Assembly: GCF_011297335.1 (NCBI RefSeq) | Contig: NZ_JAAOTJ010000002.1 | Coordinates: 620,001 to 684,000, forward strand | From: Catellatospora methionotrophica | Lineage (GTDB): Bacteria; Actinomycetota; Actinomycetes; Mycobacteriales; Micromonosporaceae | DNA length: 64,000 bases | Direction: 5' to 3' | Shown here: positions 20,889 to 29,204 of the stretch, in pieces | Position numbering within the stretch: position 1 is the stretch's first letter | How the letters are laid out: every line of letters begins with the position of its first letter | Program-made: the position numbers and the translations under genes | Notes under the pieces: model-generated | What the model was told of the DNA's origin: nothing | The model's database searches: none | What the model saw: only the letters and a program-made list of their open reading frames with translations

Positions 20889-23183
20889 CTACACCGATAC
20901 CAGCTCGCGCTCGGGCATCGGCTCGGCCTGCTGCGAAAGGTCAGCAGACGCCGCGACAGTCGGCTCTTCGGCCGGTGCGGCGGCAGACTGCGGCTGGGCC
21001 GGGGCCGCCGAGAGCGGTGGCTGCTCGGCGGCCAGGCGGCGGGTCAGCTGCTCGCCTTCGACGTCGACGTTGGGCAGGATCCGGTCGAGCCACGCGGGCA
21101 GCCACCACGCGGCCCTGCCCAGCAGTGACAGGACCGCCGGGACGATGGTCATCCGGACCAGGAAGGCGTCGACGGCGACGCCGACGGCCAGTGCGAAGCC
21201 GAGCGACTTGATGATGGTGTCGTCGGTGAGGATGAACCCGGCGAAGACCGAGATCATGATGAGTGCGGCGGCGGTGACGACGCGCGCGCCGTGGCGGGTG
21301 CCGGTGATGATCGCATCGTCGGGGGCCGCGCCGTGGACGTACTCCTCGCGGGTGCGCGTGACGAGGAAGACCTCGTAGTCCATGGCGAGGCCGAACAGCA
21401 CGCCGATGAGGAAGATCGGCATGATGCTGACGATCGGGCCGGTGGACGGGACGCCGAACAGGTCGGCGAGCCAGCCCCACTGGAAGACCGCTACCAGGGC
21501 GCCGAACGCGGCCGCGACGCTGATCAGGAACCCGACGGTGGCCTTCAGTGGCACCAGTACGCTGCGGAACACCAGCATGAGCAGCACGAACGCCAGCCCG
21601 ACCACGATCGCCAGGTACGGGATCAGGGCCGCGGTCAGCTTGTCCGACACGTCGATGTTGACCGCGGTGGCACCGGTGACCGACAGGTCCGCGCCGGTGG
21701 ACGCGGCCACGGCTGGGGCGAAGTCGCGGATCGCCGTGACGAGGTCCTTGGTCTCCTGCGTGCCGGGGCCGCTGTGCGGGATGACGGTCAGCATGGCCGT
21801 GTCACGGTCGGGGTTGATCGTCGGCGGCGTGACCACGGCGACGTCGGGCAGCCGCGACACGGACTGCTGTGCCTGCCCGGCGGCGGTGCTGACGTCGCCC
21901 AGCGAGTCCTCGACGACGAGCAGCAGGGGGCCGTTGAACCCGGCGCCGAAGCCGGAACTGAGCTGCTCGTAGGCCATACGCTGGGTGGATCCGGGGGCGG
22001 CGGTGCTGTCGTCGGGCAGGGCGAGCGCCAGGTCGAGCGCGGGGACGGCCATGACACCGGCCACGCCGAGCGCCAGCAGCAGCGCGGGCACCCGGTGGCG
22101 CAGGACGCCACGGGCCCACCTGCCGCCCAGTGGCATGGTGGCCGGGGAACGGTGCCGGCCGATGCCCTTGCGGCGGTCGGCGGTCAGGATCCTGGGGCCG
22201 GCGAAGCCCAGCAGGGCGGGCACCAGGCTCAGCGTGATCGCGACGGCGACGGCGACCGTGCCTGCGGCGGCCAGGCCCATCGCGGTGAGGAACGGGATGC
22301 CGGTCACCGAGAGCGCGACCAGCGCGATGATGACGGTGAGTCCCGCGAACACCACCGCGGACCCCGCGGTGCCCACCGCGCGTCCGGCGGCCTGTTCGGG
22401 TTCGTGGCCGTCGGCCAGTTCGTGGCGGAACCGGGATACGACGAACAGCGCGTAGTCGATGGCTACGGCCAGGCCGAGCATGGTCGCCAGCGCCGAGGTC
22501 GACGTCGACAGGTCGAAGAAGCCGGTGGCGATCTGGATGCCGCCCATGCCGAAGCCGACGCCCAGCAGAGCGGTCAGCAGCGGCAGACCGGCCGCGACCA
22601 GTGAACCGAACGTCAGCAGCAGGATGAGCGCGGCCACGGCGATGCCGATGGCCTCGGCCGCGCCGCCCGCCTGCTGCTGCTGGGTGGCCGTGCCGCCGAA
22701 CGCGACGCCGACACCGGCCGCCTCGGCGGTGCGCCCGGCCGCGTACAGGGCCTGCCGGTCGGTGTCGGTCAGGTCCCCGGGCGCGACGGTGTAGGCCACC
22801 GAGGCGAACGCCGTGCGCTGGTCGGGGGAGATGGTTCCGGCCTGGAACGGGTCGCCGACCTGGGCGACCTGCGGCGCGGCCCGCAGCGCCGCCACGGCGG
22901 CGGTGACCGCGGCCTGCTGGCCGGGGTCGGTCAGCTTCGCCTGGCCGCTCGCCGTGAACACCACCTGCGCGGACGCGTTGTCGGCCCCGACGCCCATCTT
23001 CTCGCGCAGCACGGTGATGGCCTGCGACGACTCGGTGCCCGGGATGCTGAAGGCGTTGCTGGTCGGCCCGGACAGCGTCGCCGCGCCCACGCCGACGGCG
23101 GCGAGCAGCACCAGCCACAGGGCGGTGACCAGGCCGCGGCGGCGGAAGGAGAACCGGCCCAGCCGGTACAGCAGATTTGCCAT
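20889..23183 (-). CDS. MMPL/RND-family transporter
   Basis: A 764-aa integral membrane protein with the MMPL duplicated layout: TM1 near LVTALWLVLLAAVGVGAATL, a first periplasmic loop, a five-helix bundle containing GLAVAIDYALFVVSRFRHEL, a second loop and the second bundle with LFGLAMDYEVFLVTRTREEY. The two (A/M)DYxxFxVxR signatures carry the proton-relay Asp-Tyr pairs known from MmpL3. The C-terminal ~60-residue tail is Ala/Pro rich. Likely exports lipids or hydrophobic drugs using the proton gradient. Start chosen at the ATG seven bases after AAGGA; another ATG is two codons upstream. A divergent TetR gene is the probable repressor. Confidence 0.9.
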   Translation of the reverse strand: MANLLYRLGRFSFRRRGLVTALWLVLLAAVGVGAATLSGPTSNAFSIPGTESSQAITVLREKMGVGADNASAQVVFTASGQAKLTDPGQQAAVTAAVAALRAAPQVAQVGDPFQAGTISPDQRTAFASVAYTVAPGDLTDTDRQALYAAGRTAEAAGVGVAFGGTATQQQQAGGAAEAIGIAVAALILLLTFGSLVAAGLPLLTALLGVGFGMGGIQIATGFFDLSTSTSALATMLGLAVAIDYALFVVSRFRHELADGHEPEQAAGRAVGTAGSAVVFAGLTVIIALVALSVTGIPFLTAMGLAAAGTVAVAVAITLSLVPALLGFAGPRILTADRRKGIGRHRSPATMPLGGRWARGVLRHRVPALLLALGVAGVMAVPALDLALALPDDSTAAPGSTQRMAYEQLSSGFGAGFNGPLLLVVEDSLGDVSTAAGQAQQSVSRLPDVAVVTPPTINPDRDTAMLTVIPHSGPGTQETKDLVTAIRDFAPAVAASTGADLSVTGATAVNIDVSDKLTAALIPYLAIVVGLAFVLLMLVFRSVLVPLKATVGFLISVAAAFGALVAVFQWGWLADLFGVPSTGPIVSIMPIFLIGVLFGLAMDYEVFLVTRTREEYVHGAAPDDAIITGTRHGARVVTAAALIMISVFAGFILTDDTIIKSLGFALAVGVAVDAFLVRMTIVPAVLSLLGRAAWWLPAWLDRILPNVDVEGEQLTRRLAAEQPPLSAAPAQPQSAAAPAEEPTVAASADLSQQAEPMPERELVSV

Positions 23184-23262
23184 GATCATTTCCTTGCCGC
23201 GGTCGAGGGAGCGGTGGCGTCGGGGTGCACGGCCCGCAAGCAGGAACGATAGGAGCGGACTA

Positions 23263-23274
23263 AGCCGACCGGCT
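23263..23274. promoter_or_regulatory. candidate TetR operator AGCCG-AC-CGGCT
   Basis: Five-base perfect arms with a two-base spacer in the 208-bp gap between the MMPL transporter and the divergent TetR gene. TetR-family repressors commonly bind such palindromes between themselves and the exporter they control; binding is inferred from position only. Confidence 0.4.
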
Positions 23275-23391
23275 AACATTTGATGAGCCGAGAGGTATAG
23301 CCCACATTCGGTGGCAGCACCGCCGACGGGATCTCATAATCGCTGCTCAAGGCCCGTTAGCTGCGGGGCGTGACTGAGGAGGCCGGCCGCG

Positions 23392-23970
23392 ATGGAGACC
23401 GCGCCACCGCGCCGCCGACGGGTCGGCCGCGAACAGCTGCTCGCCGCGGCGCTGCGGCTGTTCGCCCGTGACGGGATCCAGACGACGTCGCTGCAGGACA
23501 TCGCCACCGAGGCCGGAGTGACCAAGGCCGGGCTGTACTACCACTACAAGACCAAGGACGAGATCGTCCTGGACGTGCTCAGACCTTCACTGGACGAGCT
23601 GCCGACCGTGACCCGCCGTGCCGAGGCCCACCGCACCCGCGCGGCACGTGTCGACGAGGTGCTCGGCGGCATCATCGACATCGCGCTCGACGAGAACTCC
23701 GGGTTCGCCGTGCTGATGAAGGACCCCTACCTCCAACAGTTGCTGAGCCAGCAGGAGTCGATGCGCCGGTGGTGGGACGACGCCACCACGCTCATCCTCG
23801 GACCCGCGCCCGACGTCGAGGCCCGGATCGGCCTGGTCATGTTCATCAACGGCCTGTCGGGCACCAGCCGCGACCCGGTCCTGGCGCCGCTCGACGACCG
23901 CAGCCGCCGACAGCAGCTGCTCGCCTGCGGGCGGCGCCTGCTGCGGGCCGAACAACCCACCGAGGCATGA
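23392..23970 (+). CDS. TetR-family transcriptional regulator
   Basis: A 192-aa protein with the TetR_N domain at residues ~10-56: REQLLAAALRLFARDG, then TSLQDIATEAGVTKAGLYYHYKTKDEI as helix-turn-helix. The remaining part is a variable ligand-binding domain containing a TetR_C-like helical bundle. The RBS GAGGAGG precedes the ATG. Divergent orientation to the MMPL exporter at 20889-23183 suggests it represses that transporter and responds to a transported compound. Confidence 0.92.
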   Translation: METAPPRRRRVGREQLLAAALRLFARDGIQTTSLQDIATEAGVTKAGLYYHYKTKDEIVLDVLRPSLDELPTVTRRAEAHRTRAARVDEVLGGIIDIALDENSGFAVLMKDPYLQQLLSQQESMRRWWDDATTLILGPAPDVEARIGLVMFINGLSGTSRDPVLAPLDDRSRRQQLLACGRRLLRAEQPTEA

Positions 23971-24073
23971 TCACCACGGTGTGACGCCGGTCAGGACCGG
24001 AGCGCGGTGACGGCCGTCGTCGCGGCTCGGGCGATGAGCGCGTCGTCGTAGCCCGCGCCGGTATCCTGCCGCC

Positions 24074-24406
24074 ATGACGATCACCAGGTCCATCGTGCTG
24101 TTCGTCGTGGCGGCGTTGTTCGAGATCGGCGGAGCATGGCTGATCTGGCAGGGCTGGCGCGAGCATCGCGGGCTGTGGTTCATCGCCGCCGGTGTCGTGG
24201 CCCTCGGTGTGTACGGGTTCGTCGCCACGTTCCAGCCCGACCCCGACTTCGGCCGCATCCTGGCCGCGTACGGCGGCGTCTTCGTCGCCGGGTCCCTCGC
24301 GTGGGGCATGATCGTCGACAGGTTCCGGCCCGACCGCTACGACGTCATCGGCGCACTGATCTGCCTCGCAGGCGTCGCGGTCATCATGTACGCCCCCCGC
24401 CCCTGA
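24074..24406 (+). CDS. YnfA/UPF0060 family small membrane protein
   Basis: A 110-aa protein with four predicted transmembrane helices. [18 protein letters not shown], the [16 protein letters not shown] block, [17 protein letters not shown] and [14 protein letters not shown] match the YnfA signature at the full family length of ~108 residues. Members resemble one half of small multidrug-resistance-type transporters; their substrate is not established. Stands alone, 104 bp after the TetR gene on the same strand. Confidence 0.92.
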   Translation: MTITRSIVLFVVAALFEIGGAWLIWQGWREHRGLWFIAAGVVALGVYGFVATFQPDPDFGRILAAYGGVFVAGSLAWGMIVDRFRPDRYDVIGALICLAGVAVIMYAPRP

Positions 24407-24471
24407 CCCAGCCCGCGCGTGGCTGCCGAACTGAACCAGTCGGTTCGACGCGGTCGGCATAGTCTGGCGCG

Positions 24472-24909
24472 ATGCTTCATGGGTCTAATGGTGGCCGCGG
24501 GTCGGCCCGAGCGGTTTACCCCGGGACGTTCGATCCGTTCACGCCCGGTCACCTTGACGTCGTGGACCGGTCGCGTCGCATGTTCGAGCACGTCACGGTC
24601 CTGGTCGCGGTCAACGACGGCAAGCAGCCGTCTCGGCCGCCGGCCGCGCGGGCGCTGGAGATCCAGGCGCTGCTCCCCGAGGCCTGGCTCAACGTCACCG
24701 TGGCGGTCTGGCAAGGGCTGACCGTGGACTACTGCCGGCGTCATGGCGGTGACACGATCGTGCGCGGGGTCAGGAACGCCGCGGACTACCTGTACGAGCA
24801 GGAGCTCGCCAGGACGAACGCAGCGCTGGGCGTGACGACGTTGTTCCTGCCTGCCCGGCCGGAGCTGGCGGCGATGTCCTCCACGATGAGGCGAACCCTC
24901 CACGCCTGA
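24472..24909 (+). CDS. phosphopantetheine adenylyltransferase-like protein, shortened (CoaD paralogue)
   Basis: A 145-aa nucleotidyltransferase with the CoaD signatures YPGTFDPFTPGH (TxGH class, residues ~16-27), TIVRGVRNAADYLYEQELARTN and the final SSTMRR. Authentic CoaD is about 160 residues and continues ~15-20 residues after the SSxxR motif with a helix contributing to the hexamer; here the protein ends five residues later. The N-terminus has an atypical MLHGSNGGRGSA extension. The housekeeping enzyme converts 4'-phosphopantetheine and ATP to dephospho-CoA; this copy may act on another substrate. A TAGTCT hexamer sits six bases before the ATG and no Shine-Dalgarno is visible, so expression may be leaderless. 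Confidence 0.8.
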   Translation: MLHGSNGGRGSARAVYPGTFDPFTPGHLDVVDRSRRMFEHVTVLVAVNDGKQPSRPPAARALEIQALLPEAWLNVTVAVWQGLTVDYCRRHGGDTIVRGVRNAADYLYEQELARTNAALGVTTLFLPARPELAAMSSTMRRTLHA

Positions 24910-25091
24910 CAGCGCTCGGGTCGGGTGACTCGGCCAGCGGTGTGACACTGCGGGGCGGTCCGGCGCTATACCCGTGGGACCGGTGCGGCCGCACCCCATG
25001 CCGGTCCCCCCACCATGCTCCGCCGAGGTGATGCCGTGAGGCTGCGGCGGGCGGGGCTGTCCGAACGTTCAGGTGAAGAGGTGAGTCATCA

Positions 25092-25445
25092 GTGGCGACG
25101 AGTGAGCCCGAAGGCCGGTTCGCTGTACGGCGACAGGTTCACGAAGACCGGGTCGTGGTCTGGTTGCAGGGCGAGATCGATCTCATGGTCGCCGACCGGC
25201 TGCTGTCGGAGCTGCACGCCGCGGTCGAGCAGTCGCCTGAGATCGAGGTCGATCTCGCGGAGGTCACGTTCCTGGACTCCACGGGCATCAGGGCGCTGCT
25301 GAACGCGCACGCCGCCGCGCTACGGCTGGGGCACCGGATCTACGTGACGAACGCGTCCGGCATCGTGATGCAGGTGCTGGAGGTGACCGGGGTGGACAGC
25401 TTGCTGACCGCGGACCCGCGTGACAGGAGGCCGCAGGGTCGGTGA
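25092..25445 (+). CDS. STAS-domain anti-sigma factor antagonist
   Basis: The 117-aa single-domain STAS protein starts at a GTG with GAGGTGAG ten bases upstream. VVWLQGEIDLMVADRL and EVTFLDSTGIRALL include the conserved Asp-Ser phosphorylation site; the remaining length is normal for RsbV/SpoIIAA. Expected role: binds an anti-sigma kinase when unphosphorylated. It is tail-to-tail (5 bases) with a second STAS-like gene on the opposite strand, forming a STAS cluster without a kinase gene. Confidence 0.9.
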   Translation: MATSEPEGRFAVRRQVHEDRVVVWLQGEIDLMVADRLLSELHAAVEQSPEIEVDLAEVTFLDSTGIRALLNAHAAALRLGHRIYVTNASGIVMQVLEVTGVDSLLTADPRDRRPQGR

Positions 25446-25450
25446 CGTGC

Positions 25451-25894
25451 TCAGTCGGCGCTCTGTCGGGCCGGTCGTACGCATCCTGGCGGTCGTGCCG
25501 GGGGTCGCGGGCAGGCGTACCGTGCTCGGTCGCGCTGCCGGAACGCCCGTACGGGCAGGTGCGGCATCGACTCGCCGGCGGTGTCGGTGATCAGGTGACC
25601 CGCTCCGGCCGCCCCGATGGCGGCGCGGACATGCCGCTGGGGCCCGTACATCAGCAGCTCGACGCCGTGCCTGTGGGCTTGTGCGTGCGACATGCGCAGT
25701 GCCGCGATGCCGGCCAGGTCGATGGCGTCGACCGCGTAGAGGCCGAGCATGACCCGCCGTGCCGCCCGGTGGTCGAGCACGGCCGTGATCACGCGCGTCA
25801 GCCGGTGGCAGGTCGTGCCGTCCAGCCGGCCGCGCGCGTCCAGGCACAGCCCGGCCGCGGTGACGTGCAGCCGGAGCTGGAACAGCTCGGACAT
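25451..25894 (-). CDS. STAS-like domain protein
   Basis: About 147 aa from the ATG after GAGGAGGCACCG; the frame is open for another 26 codons. LHVTAAGLCLDARGRLDGTTCHRL and the later AVDAIDLAGIAALRMSHAQAH follow the STAS strand-helix pattern, but the usual D-S-T/S-G phosphosite is replaced by D-L-A-G, so phosphorylation-dependent switching is unlikely. The C-terminal ~40 residues are Arg/Pro rich. It lies 49 bases downstream of a homologous gene on the same strand and probably forms an operon with it; the two are likely paralogues. Confidence 0.8.
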   Translation of the reverse strand: MSELFQLRLHVTAAGLCLDARGRLDGTTCHRLTRVITAVLDHRAARRVMLGLYAVDAIDLAGIAALRMSHAQAHRHGVELLMYGPQRHVRAAIGAAGAGHLITDTAGESMPHLPVRAFRQRDRARYACPRPPARPPGCVRPARQSAD

Positions 25895-25943
25895 CGGTGC
25901 CTCCTCGGCGGCAGCGTAGTGGGCCGGACAACCGGCGGCGCGG

Positions 25944-26381
25944 TCAGCGGTGGTGAGTGCCGCGGGGAGCACGGTGGGCGCGGCCCGGCGGCCGGGGGCA
26001 GCGCAGGCTGGGCCTGGGACAGTGGCGCCAGCTGTCAGCGGCCGGACGCGCCGCGGGCGCGGATTTGTCTCCCGCGAGCAGGTCCTGGGCGGCGCACGCC
26101 AGCACGGTCGCCCGTGCGGGGTTGCTGGGCTGCACGACGGCCAGTTGCGCGCCCCTGGCGTGCGCGTCGCGGCGGCAGGCGATCAGCGCCGCCACTCCCG
26201 CCACGTCGAGGTAGGTCACCGCGTGCAGGTCGACCATGAGCCGGACCGGGTTCAGGCGGATCAGGGCCAGGTCGACGGCGGTGGTGAGCTGGTGGACGGT
26301 GCTCCCGTCCAGGCGGCCGCCGGCGGTCAGGTACAGGCCGAGCGGGCTGGAGTACAGCCGCAGGCGCAGCTTGTCAGCCAC
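25944..26381 (-). CDS. STAS-like domain protein, paralogue of its downstream neighbour
   Basis: About 145 aa from the GTG. LRLYSSPLGLYLTAGGRLDGSTVHQL and AVTYLDVAGVAALIACRRDAHARGAQLAVVQP parallel the downstream STAS-like gene, again with D-V-A-G in place of the canonical phosphoserine motif, followed by a basic Arg/Pro-rich C-terminus. A GAAGG lies nine bases upstream of the GTG, and the GTG overlaps the stop of a 21-codon ORF with a much stronger ribosome site, suggesting translational coupling. The open frame reaches further upstream without a better start. Confidence 0.78.
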   Translation of the reverse strand: MADKLRLRLYSSPLGLYLTAGGRLDGSTVHQLTTAVDLALIRLNPVRLMVDLHAVTYLDVAGVAALIACRRDAHARGAQLAVVQPSNPARATVLACAAQDLLAGDKSAPAARPAADSWRHCPRPSLRCPRPPGRAHRAPRGTHHR

Positions 26382-26439
26382 GGGCGCTGCCTTCGCCCAC
26401 CGGCCGGTGTCGCGAACCCGCGACCGCTTTCGCCGCCAT
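26374..26439 (-). CDS. 21-aa leader ORF overlapping the STAS gene start
   Basis: ATG is preceded by GAGGAGG with a seven-base spacer, the best ribosome site in this cluster. The 21-codon ORF ends at a TGA inside GTGGCTGA, so its stop overlaps the GTG of the downstream STAS-like gene by eight bases in another frame. The short, basic peptide shows no family features. The arrangement looks like translational coupling or a regulatory upstream ORF; whether the peptide itself matters is unknown. Confidence 0.4.
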   Translation of the reverse strand: MAAKAVAGSRHRPVGEGSARG

Positions 26440-26716
26440 CTCGGCACCTCCTCGTATCGGTGCACCAGACGATCGCCACCGCATGTGGCGGAAGTTCCGC
26501 AGTGCCGTGACAGTTGTGTGACAAATGGCAAGAACGGCTGCTCAGGGCTGACGCTCGGACGTCCGCCGGGCGCGATCGCACGGGCGGTCGGCATCCGGGC
26601 GGCCGGGGAACCCGACCTACCGTCAGTACTTTCTGTACGGTCGTCACCTCATAGCGTGGCATCGAGCTGTCAGAATGTCTGGGCAGCCGCGCTTCGTCAA
26701 GGGTGAGGAAACCCCG

Positions 26717-27778
26717 ATGAACCTGCCCCGGACCCGCAAACTCGACGACTACACCAAACTGCTCGTCGCACTGTTCGCCACACCCGCCCCGTTCGAGATC
26801 GCGATCGGCGTGGTCAAGCGCGAGCAGTACGACTACCGCCGCCTGGCGATCATCCTCGGCACCCTGATCGTGCTCGCCGCCGTGCTGGGGGTGCTGCGCC
26901 GCCGCAGCTGGTGGTATCCGCAGATCATCGTCGGCTACTACGTCCTGCTGGTCGGCACGGCTCTGGCCGGGCTCGGCCTGACCGCGGTGATCTGGGATGA
27001 CGAGATCCGCGCGATGACCGGCTGGTCCGGCACCGTGGAGATCATCGTGACGGCGCTGGCTCCGTCGCTCGGCGTGCTCCTGGTCGCCGCCGGGGCGTAC
27101 CTGGTCCGGGAACGGCGCAACCGGGCCAGGGCCGAGCTGGACAGTCCGCTGCCCGATCGCACCAGCATGGCCAAGATGACCCCGCTGAACCTGCGTACGT
27201 CGGCCGTGTGGACGTCGGAGGACACCACCCGCCAGCGCGGCCGCAACACCCTCATCGCGATCAGCCAGCGCTTCCTCGACATCAACGACCTGCACTATGT
27301 CGCCTGGTTCACCCCGCAGGCCGACTGTGACTTCTATGTGGACCTGTTCGACGACGACGCCCTCGACCTGATGGCCACCGGTGACTCCGGCGACCGCCGC
27401 ACCAACTACATGCGCCACGCCCGCCATGTCCGCCATCTGATCGGCAAGCTCAGTGACCGGCTCGACGACCTGGACACCGGCCCGCTGGTGCGGGTGGTGC
27501 TCGACGTCGAGAAGGGGGCGATCTTCTACTACAGCCTGCCGGGCCTCGGCTTCCTCGTCGGCGTGACGCTCGACCAGCAGAAGGTCGACCCGACCGACTG
27601 GAAGATGTCGGACCTGTCGAACGCGTTCCTGCGCGCCCACGGCAAGCAGGAGGACGACGACTTCTACCGCCTGTGCCCGCACTGCGGGCGCAGCAACCGC
27701 GGCCACCCGGTCGGCCCTACCGGGCCGGTGGACACCCTCAACGTCGTCGTGCCCATGCCTCGCCGCGACGCCGGCTGA
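26717..27778 (+). CDS. membrane protein with soluble domain and C-terminal zinc-ribbon-like CPHCG
   Basis: I do not recognise this 353-aa protein. The first ~135 residues contain four hydrophobic helices (RRLAIILGTLIVLAAVLGVL, WWYPQIIVGYYVLLVGTALAG and others). A ~190-residue soluble domain follows with LHYVAWFTPQADCDFYVDLFDDDALDL and an alternating segment LVRVVLDVEKGAIFYYSLPG that resembles roadblock/LC7 or similar small-molecule-binding folds, though I cannot assign it. The C-terminus carries a CPHCGRS pair of cysteines, half of a zinc ribbon. RBS GAGGAAA fits the chosen ATG; the frame is open 14 codons upstream. A 277-bp gap upstream shows no gene. Confidence 0.75.
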   Translation: MNLPRTRKLDDYTKLLVALFATPAPFEIAIGVVKREQYDYRRLAIILGTLIVLAAVLGVLRRRSWWYPQIIVGYYVLLVGTALAGLGLTAVIWDDEIRAMTGWSGTVEIIVTALAPSLGVLLVAAGAYLVRERRNRARAELDSPLPDRTSMAKMTPLNLRTSAVWTSEDTTRQRGRNTLIAISQRFLDINDLHYVAWFTPQADCDFYVDLFDDDALDLMATGDSGDRRTNYMRHARHVRHLIGKLSDRLDDLDTGPLVRVVLDVEKGAIFYYSLPGLGFLVGVTLDQQKVDPTDWKMSDLSNAFLRAHGKQEDDDFYRLCPHCGRSNRGHPVGPTGPVDTLNVVVPMPRRDAG

Positions 27779-27940
27779 CCCCGGTGCGGCCGCCGTCATC
27801 GCCGGGTCCGGCGGTGACGGCGCCCGCGTCAGGGATCACTCTTTCGCGACGGACCGATACCTGGCGGCCGCGCACTACGCTGGCGTTGGCCGGCACAGGT
27901 TCGGGCAGCGGTGCCGACCCGTCGGCGGAATGGTGGGATC

Positions 27941-29080
27941 ATGCGTCGCCTTGCGGTGCTCACGGCGTTCGTGCTGGCGGGGCTGGGTGCGGCTGCCGTG
28001 TTCGACATCGACGCCGCGTCCCTGCCGCATTCGGCGGCCTACCACTGGGCTGCCTACCTGCTGCTGGCCATCGGCCTGTACGGCGCGACGTACGGCATCG
28101 ACCTGGCGCAGGCCCGGCAGGACAAGAAGATCATCGTATCGGCGGTGACGGTCGGCGTCGTCGTCAAAGCACTGATCATCGGCGGTGTCCTGGCGCTGGC
28201 GTGGCGCGACCCGCTGTTCCTGCTGCTGGGTGTCGCCGTGGCGCAGATCGACCCGCTGTCGGTGGCGGCGCTGATGGGCGACGACCGGATGAGCACCCGC
28301 GCGCGCACCGTCCTGGCCGCCTGGTCGTCGTTCGACGACCCGATCACCGTCATCCTCACCGTCTACGCCGCCACGATCGCCACCTCGTTCGGCCTGGGCA
28401 CGGCGTCCGCGGCTGCCGACGGCCAGTGGCCGTTGCACTACCTGACCGACCTCGCCGGCAACCTCGGGCTCGCCGCGCTGGCGTGGCTGGTGTGGCGCTA
28501 CACCCGCCGGCAGCCGTGGCTGCAGTACGCGGTGCTGCTCGCGTGCGTGGTCGTGGCGATGTTCACCGGATGGATGCTGGCGATGGCCCTGATCGGCCTG
28601 TTCGCCCGCCCGCCGGCGCTGGAGCGGCTCATGCCCCGGATCACCGAGGCGGCCATGTACGCGGCGGCGGCCGGGCTGGGCGTGCTGCTGATCGGCGGCG
28701 TCGACCTCGCGGCCGGCATCGCGCTGGGGGCGGTGGCGTTCCTGGCGCAGGCCCTCGTCGCGTGGCCGCTGACCCGGGGCATGCCCTCCGCCGACCGCTG
28801 GCACCTGGCCGCCGCGCAGCAGCACGGCATCACCGCGATCATCCTGGCCCTCACCCTGGAGATCCAGTTCACCGGCGTGGTCGCGGTGATCGCGCCGACG
28901 ATCCTGACCGCGAACCTGCTGCACATGTTCGGCAACCACCTGCTCGACCGGCGGCTGGCGCGCCCGGCGCCAACCACGACGGACGGGCCCTCCGCTGTGG
29001 AGACCGCCCCGATGCCGTCCCAGCCCGCCGCAGCCGACGCTTCCCAGCCCGCCGGGCAGCAGCAGGTCCCGGACCTCTGA
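27941..29080 (+). CDS. CPA-family cation:proton antiporter-like membrane protein
   Basis: A 379-aa polytopic protein with ~10 predicted helices. VAQIDPLSVAALMGDDR and AWSSFDDPITVILTVYAAT resemble the paired helix motifs (TDP-like and ND/DD-like) of CPA1 Na+/H+ exchangers, where the acidic pair binds the exchanged cation. The ~45-residue C-terminal tail is Pro/Ala rich and cytoplasmic. The start with GGTGGGATC directly before it was preferred; a GTG ten codons upstream is an alternative. Probable role: pH or Na+/K+ homeostasis. Substrate is inferred from motifs only. Confidence 0.75.
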   Translation: MRRLAVLTAFVLAGLGAAAVFDIDAASLPHSAAYHWAAYLLLAIGLYGATYGIDLAQARQDKKIIVSAVTVGVVVKALIIGGVLALAWRDPLFLLLGVAVAQIDPLSVAALMGDDRMSTRARTVLAAWSSFDDPITVILTVYAATIATSFGLGTASAAADGQWPLHYLTDLAGNLGLAALAWLVWRYTRRQPWLQYAVLLACVVVAMFTGWMLAMALIGLFARPPALERLMPRITEAAMYAAAAGLGVLLIGGVDLAAGIALGAVAFLAQALVAWPLTRGMPSADRWHLAAAQQHGITAIILALTLEIQFTGVVAVIAPTILTANLLHMFGNHLLDRRLARPAPTTTDGPSAVETAPMPSQPAAADASQPAGQQQVPDL

Positions 29081-29204
29081 ACCCCATGCCCGGCTGACCG
29101 GATCAGCGGGGTGGCCCGCTGCGGGAAGGGTGGGGGTGGCCCTACCCCTGGTCAGGGGGCGTGCGGGATTCCTTGGCAAGGTCGCATTCGGCAGGCTCGA
29201 ACCC

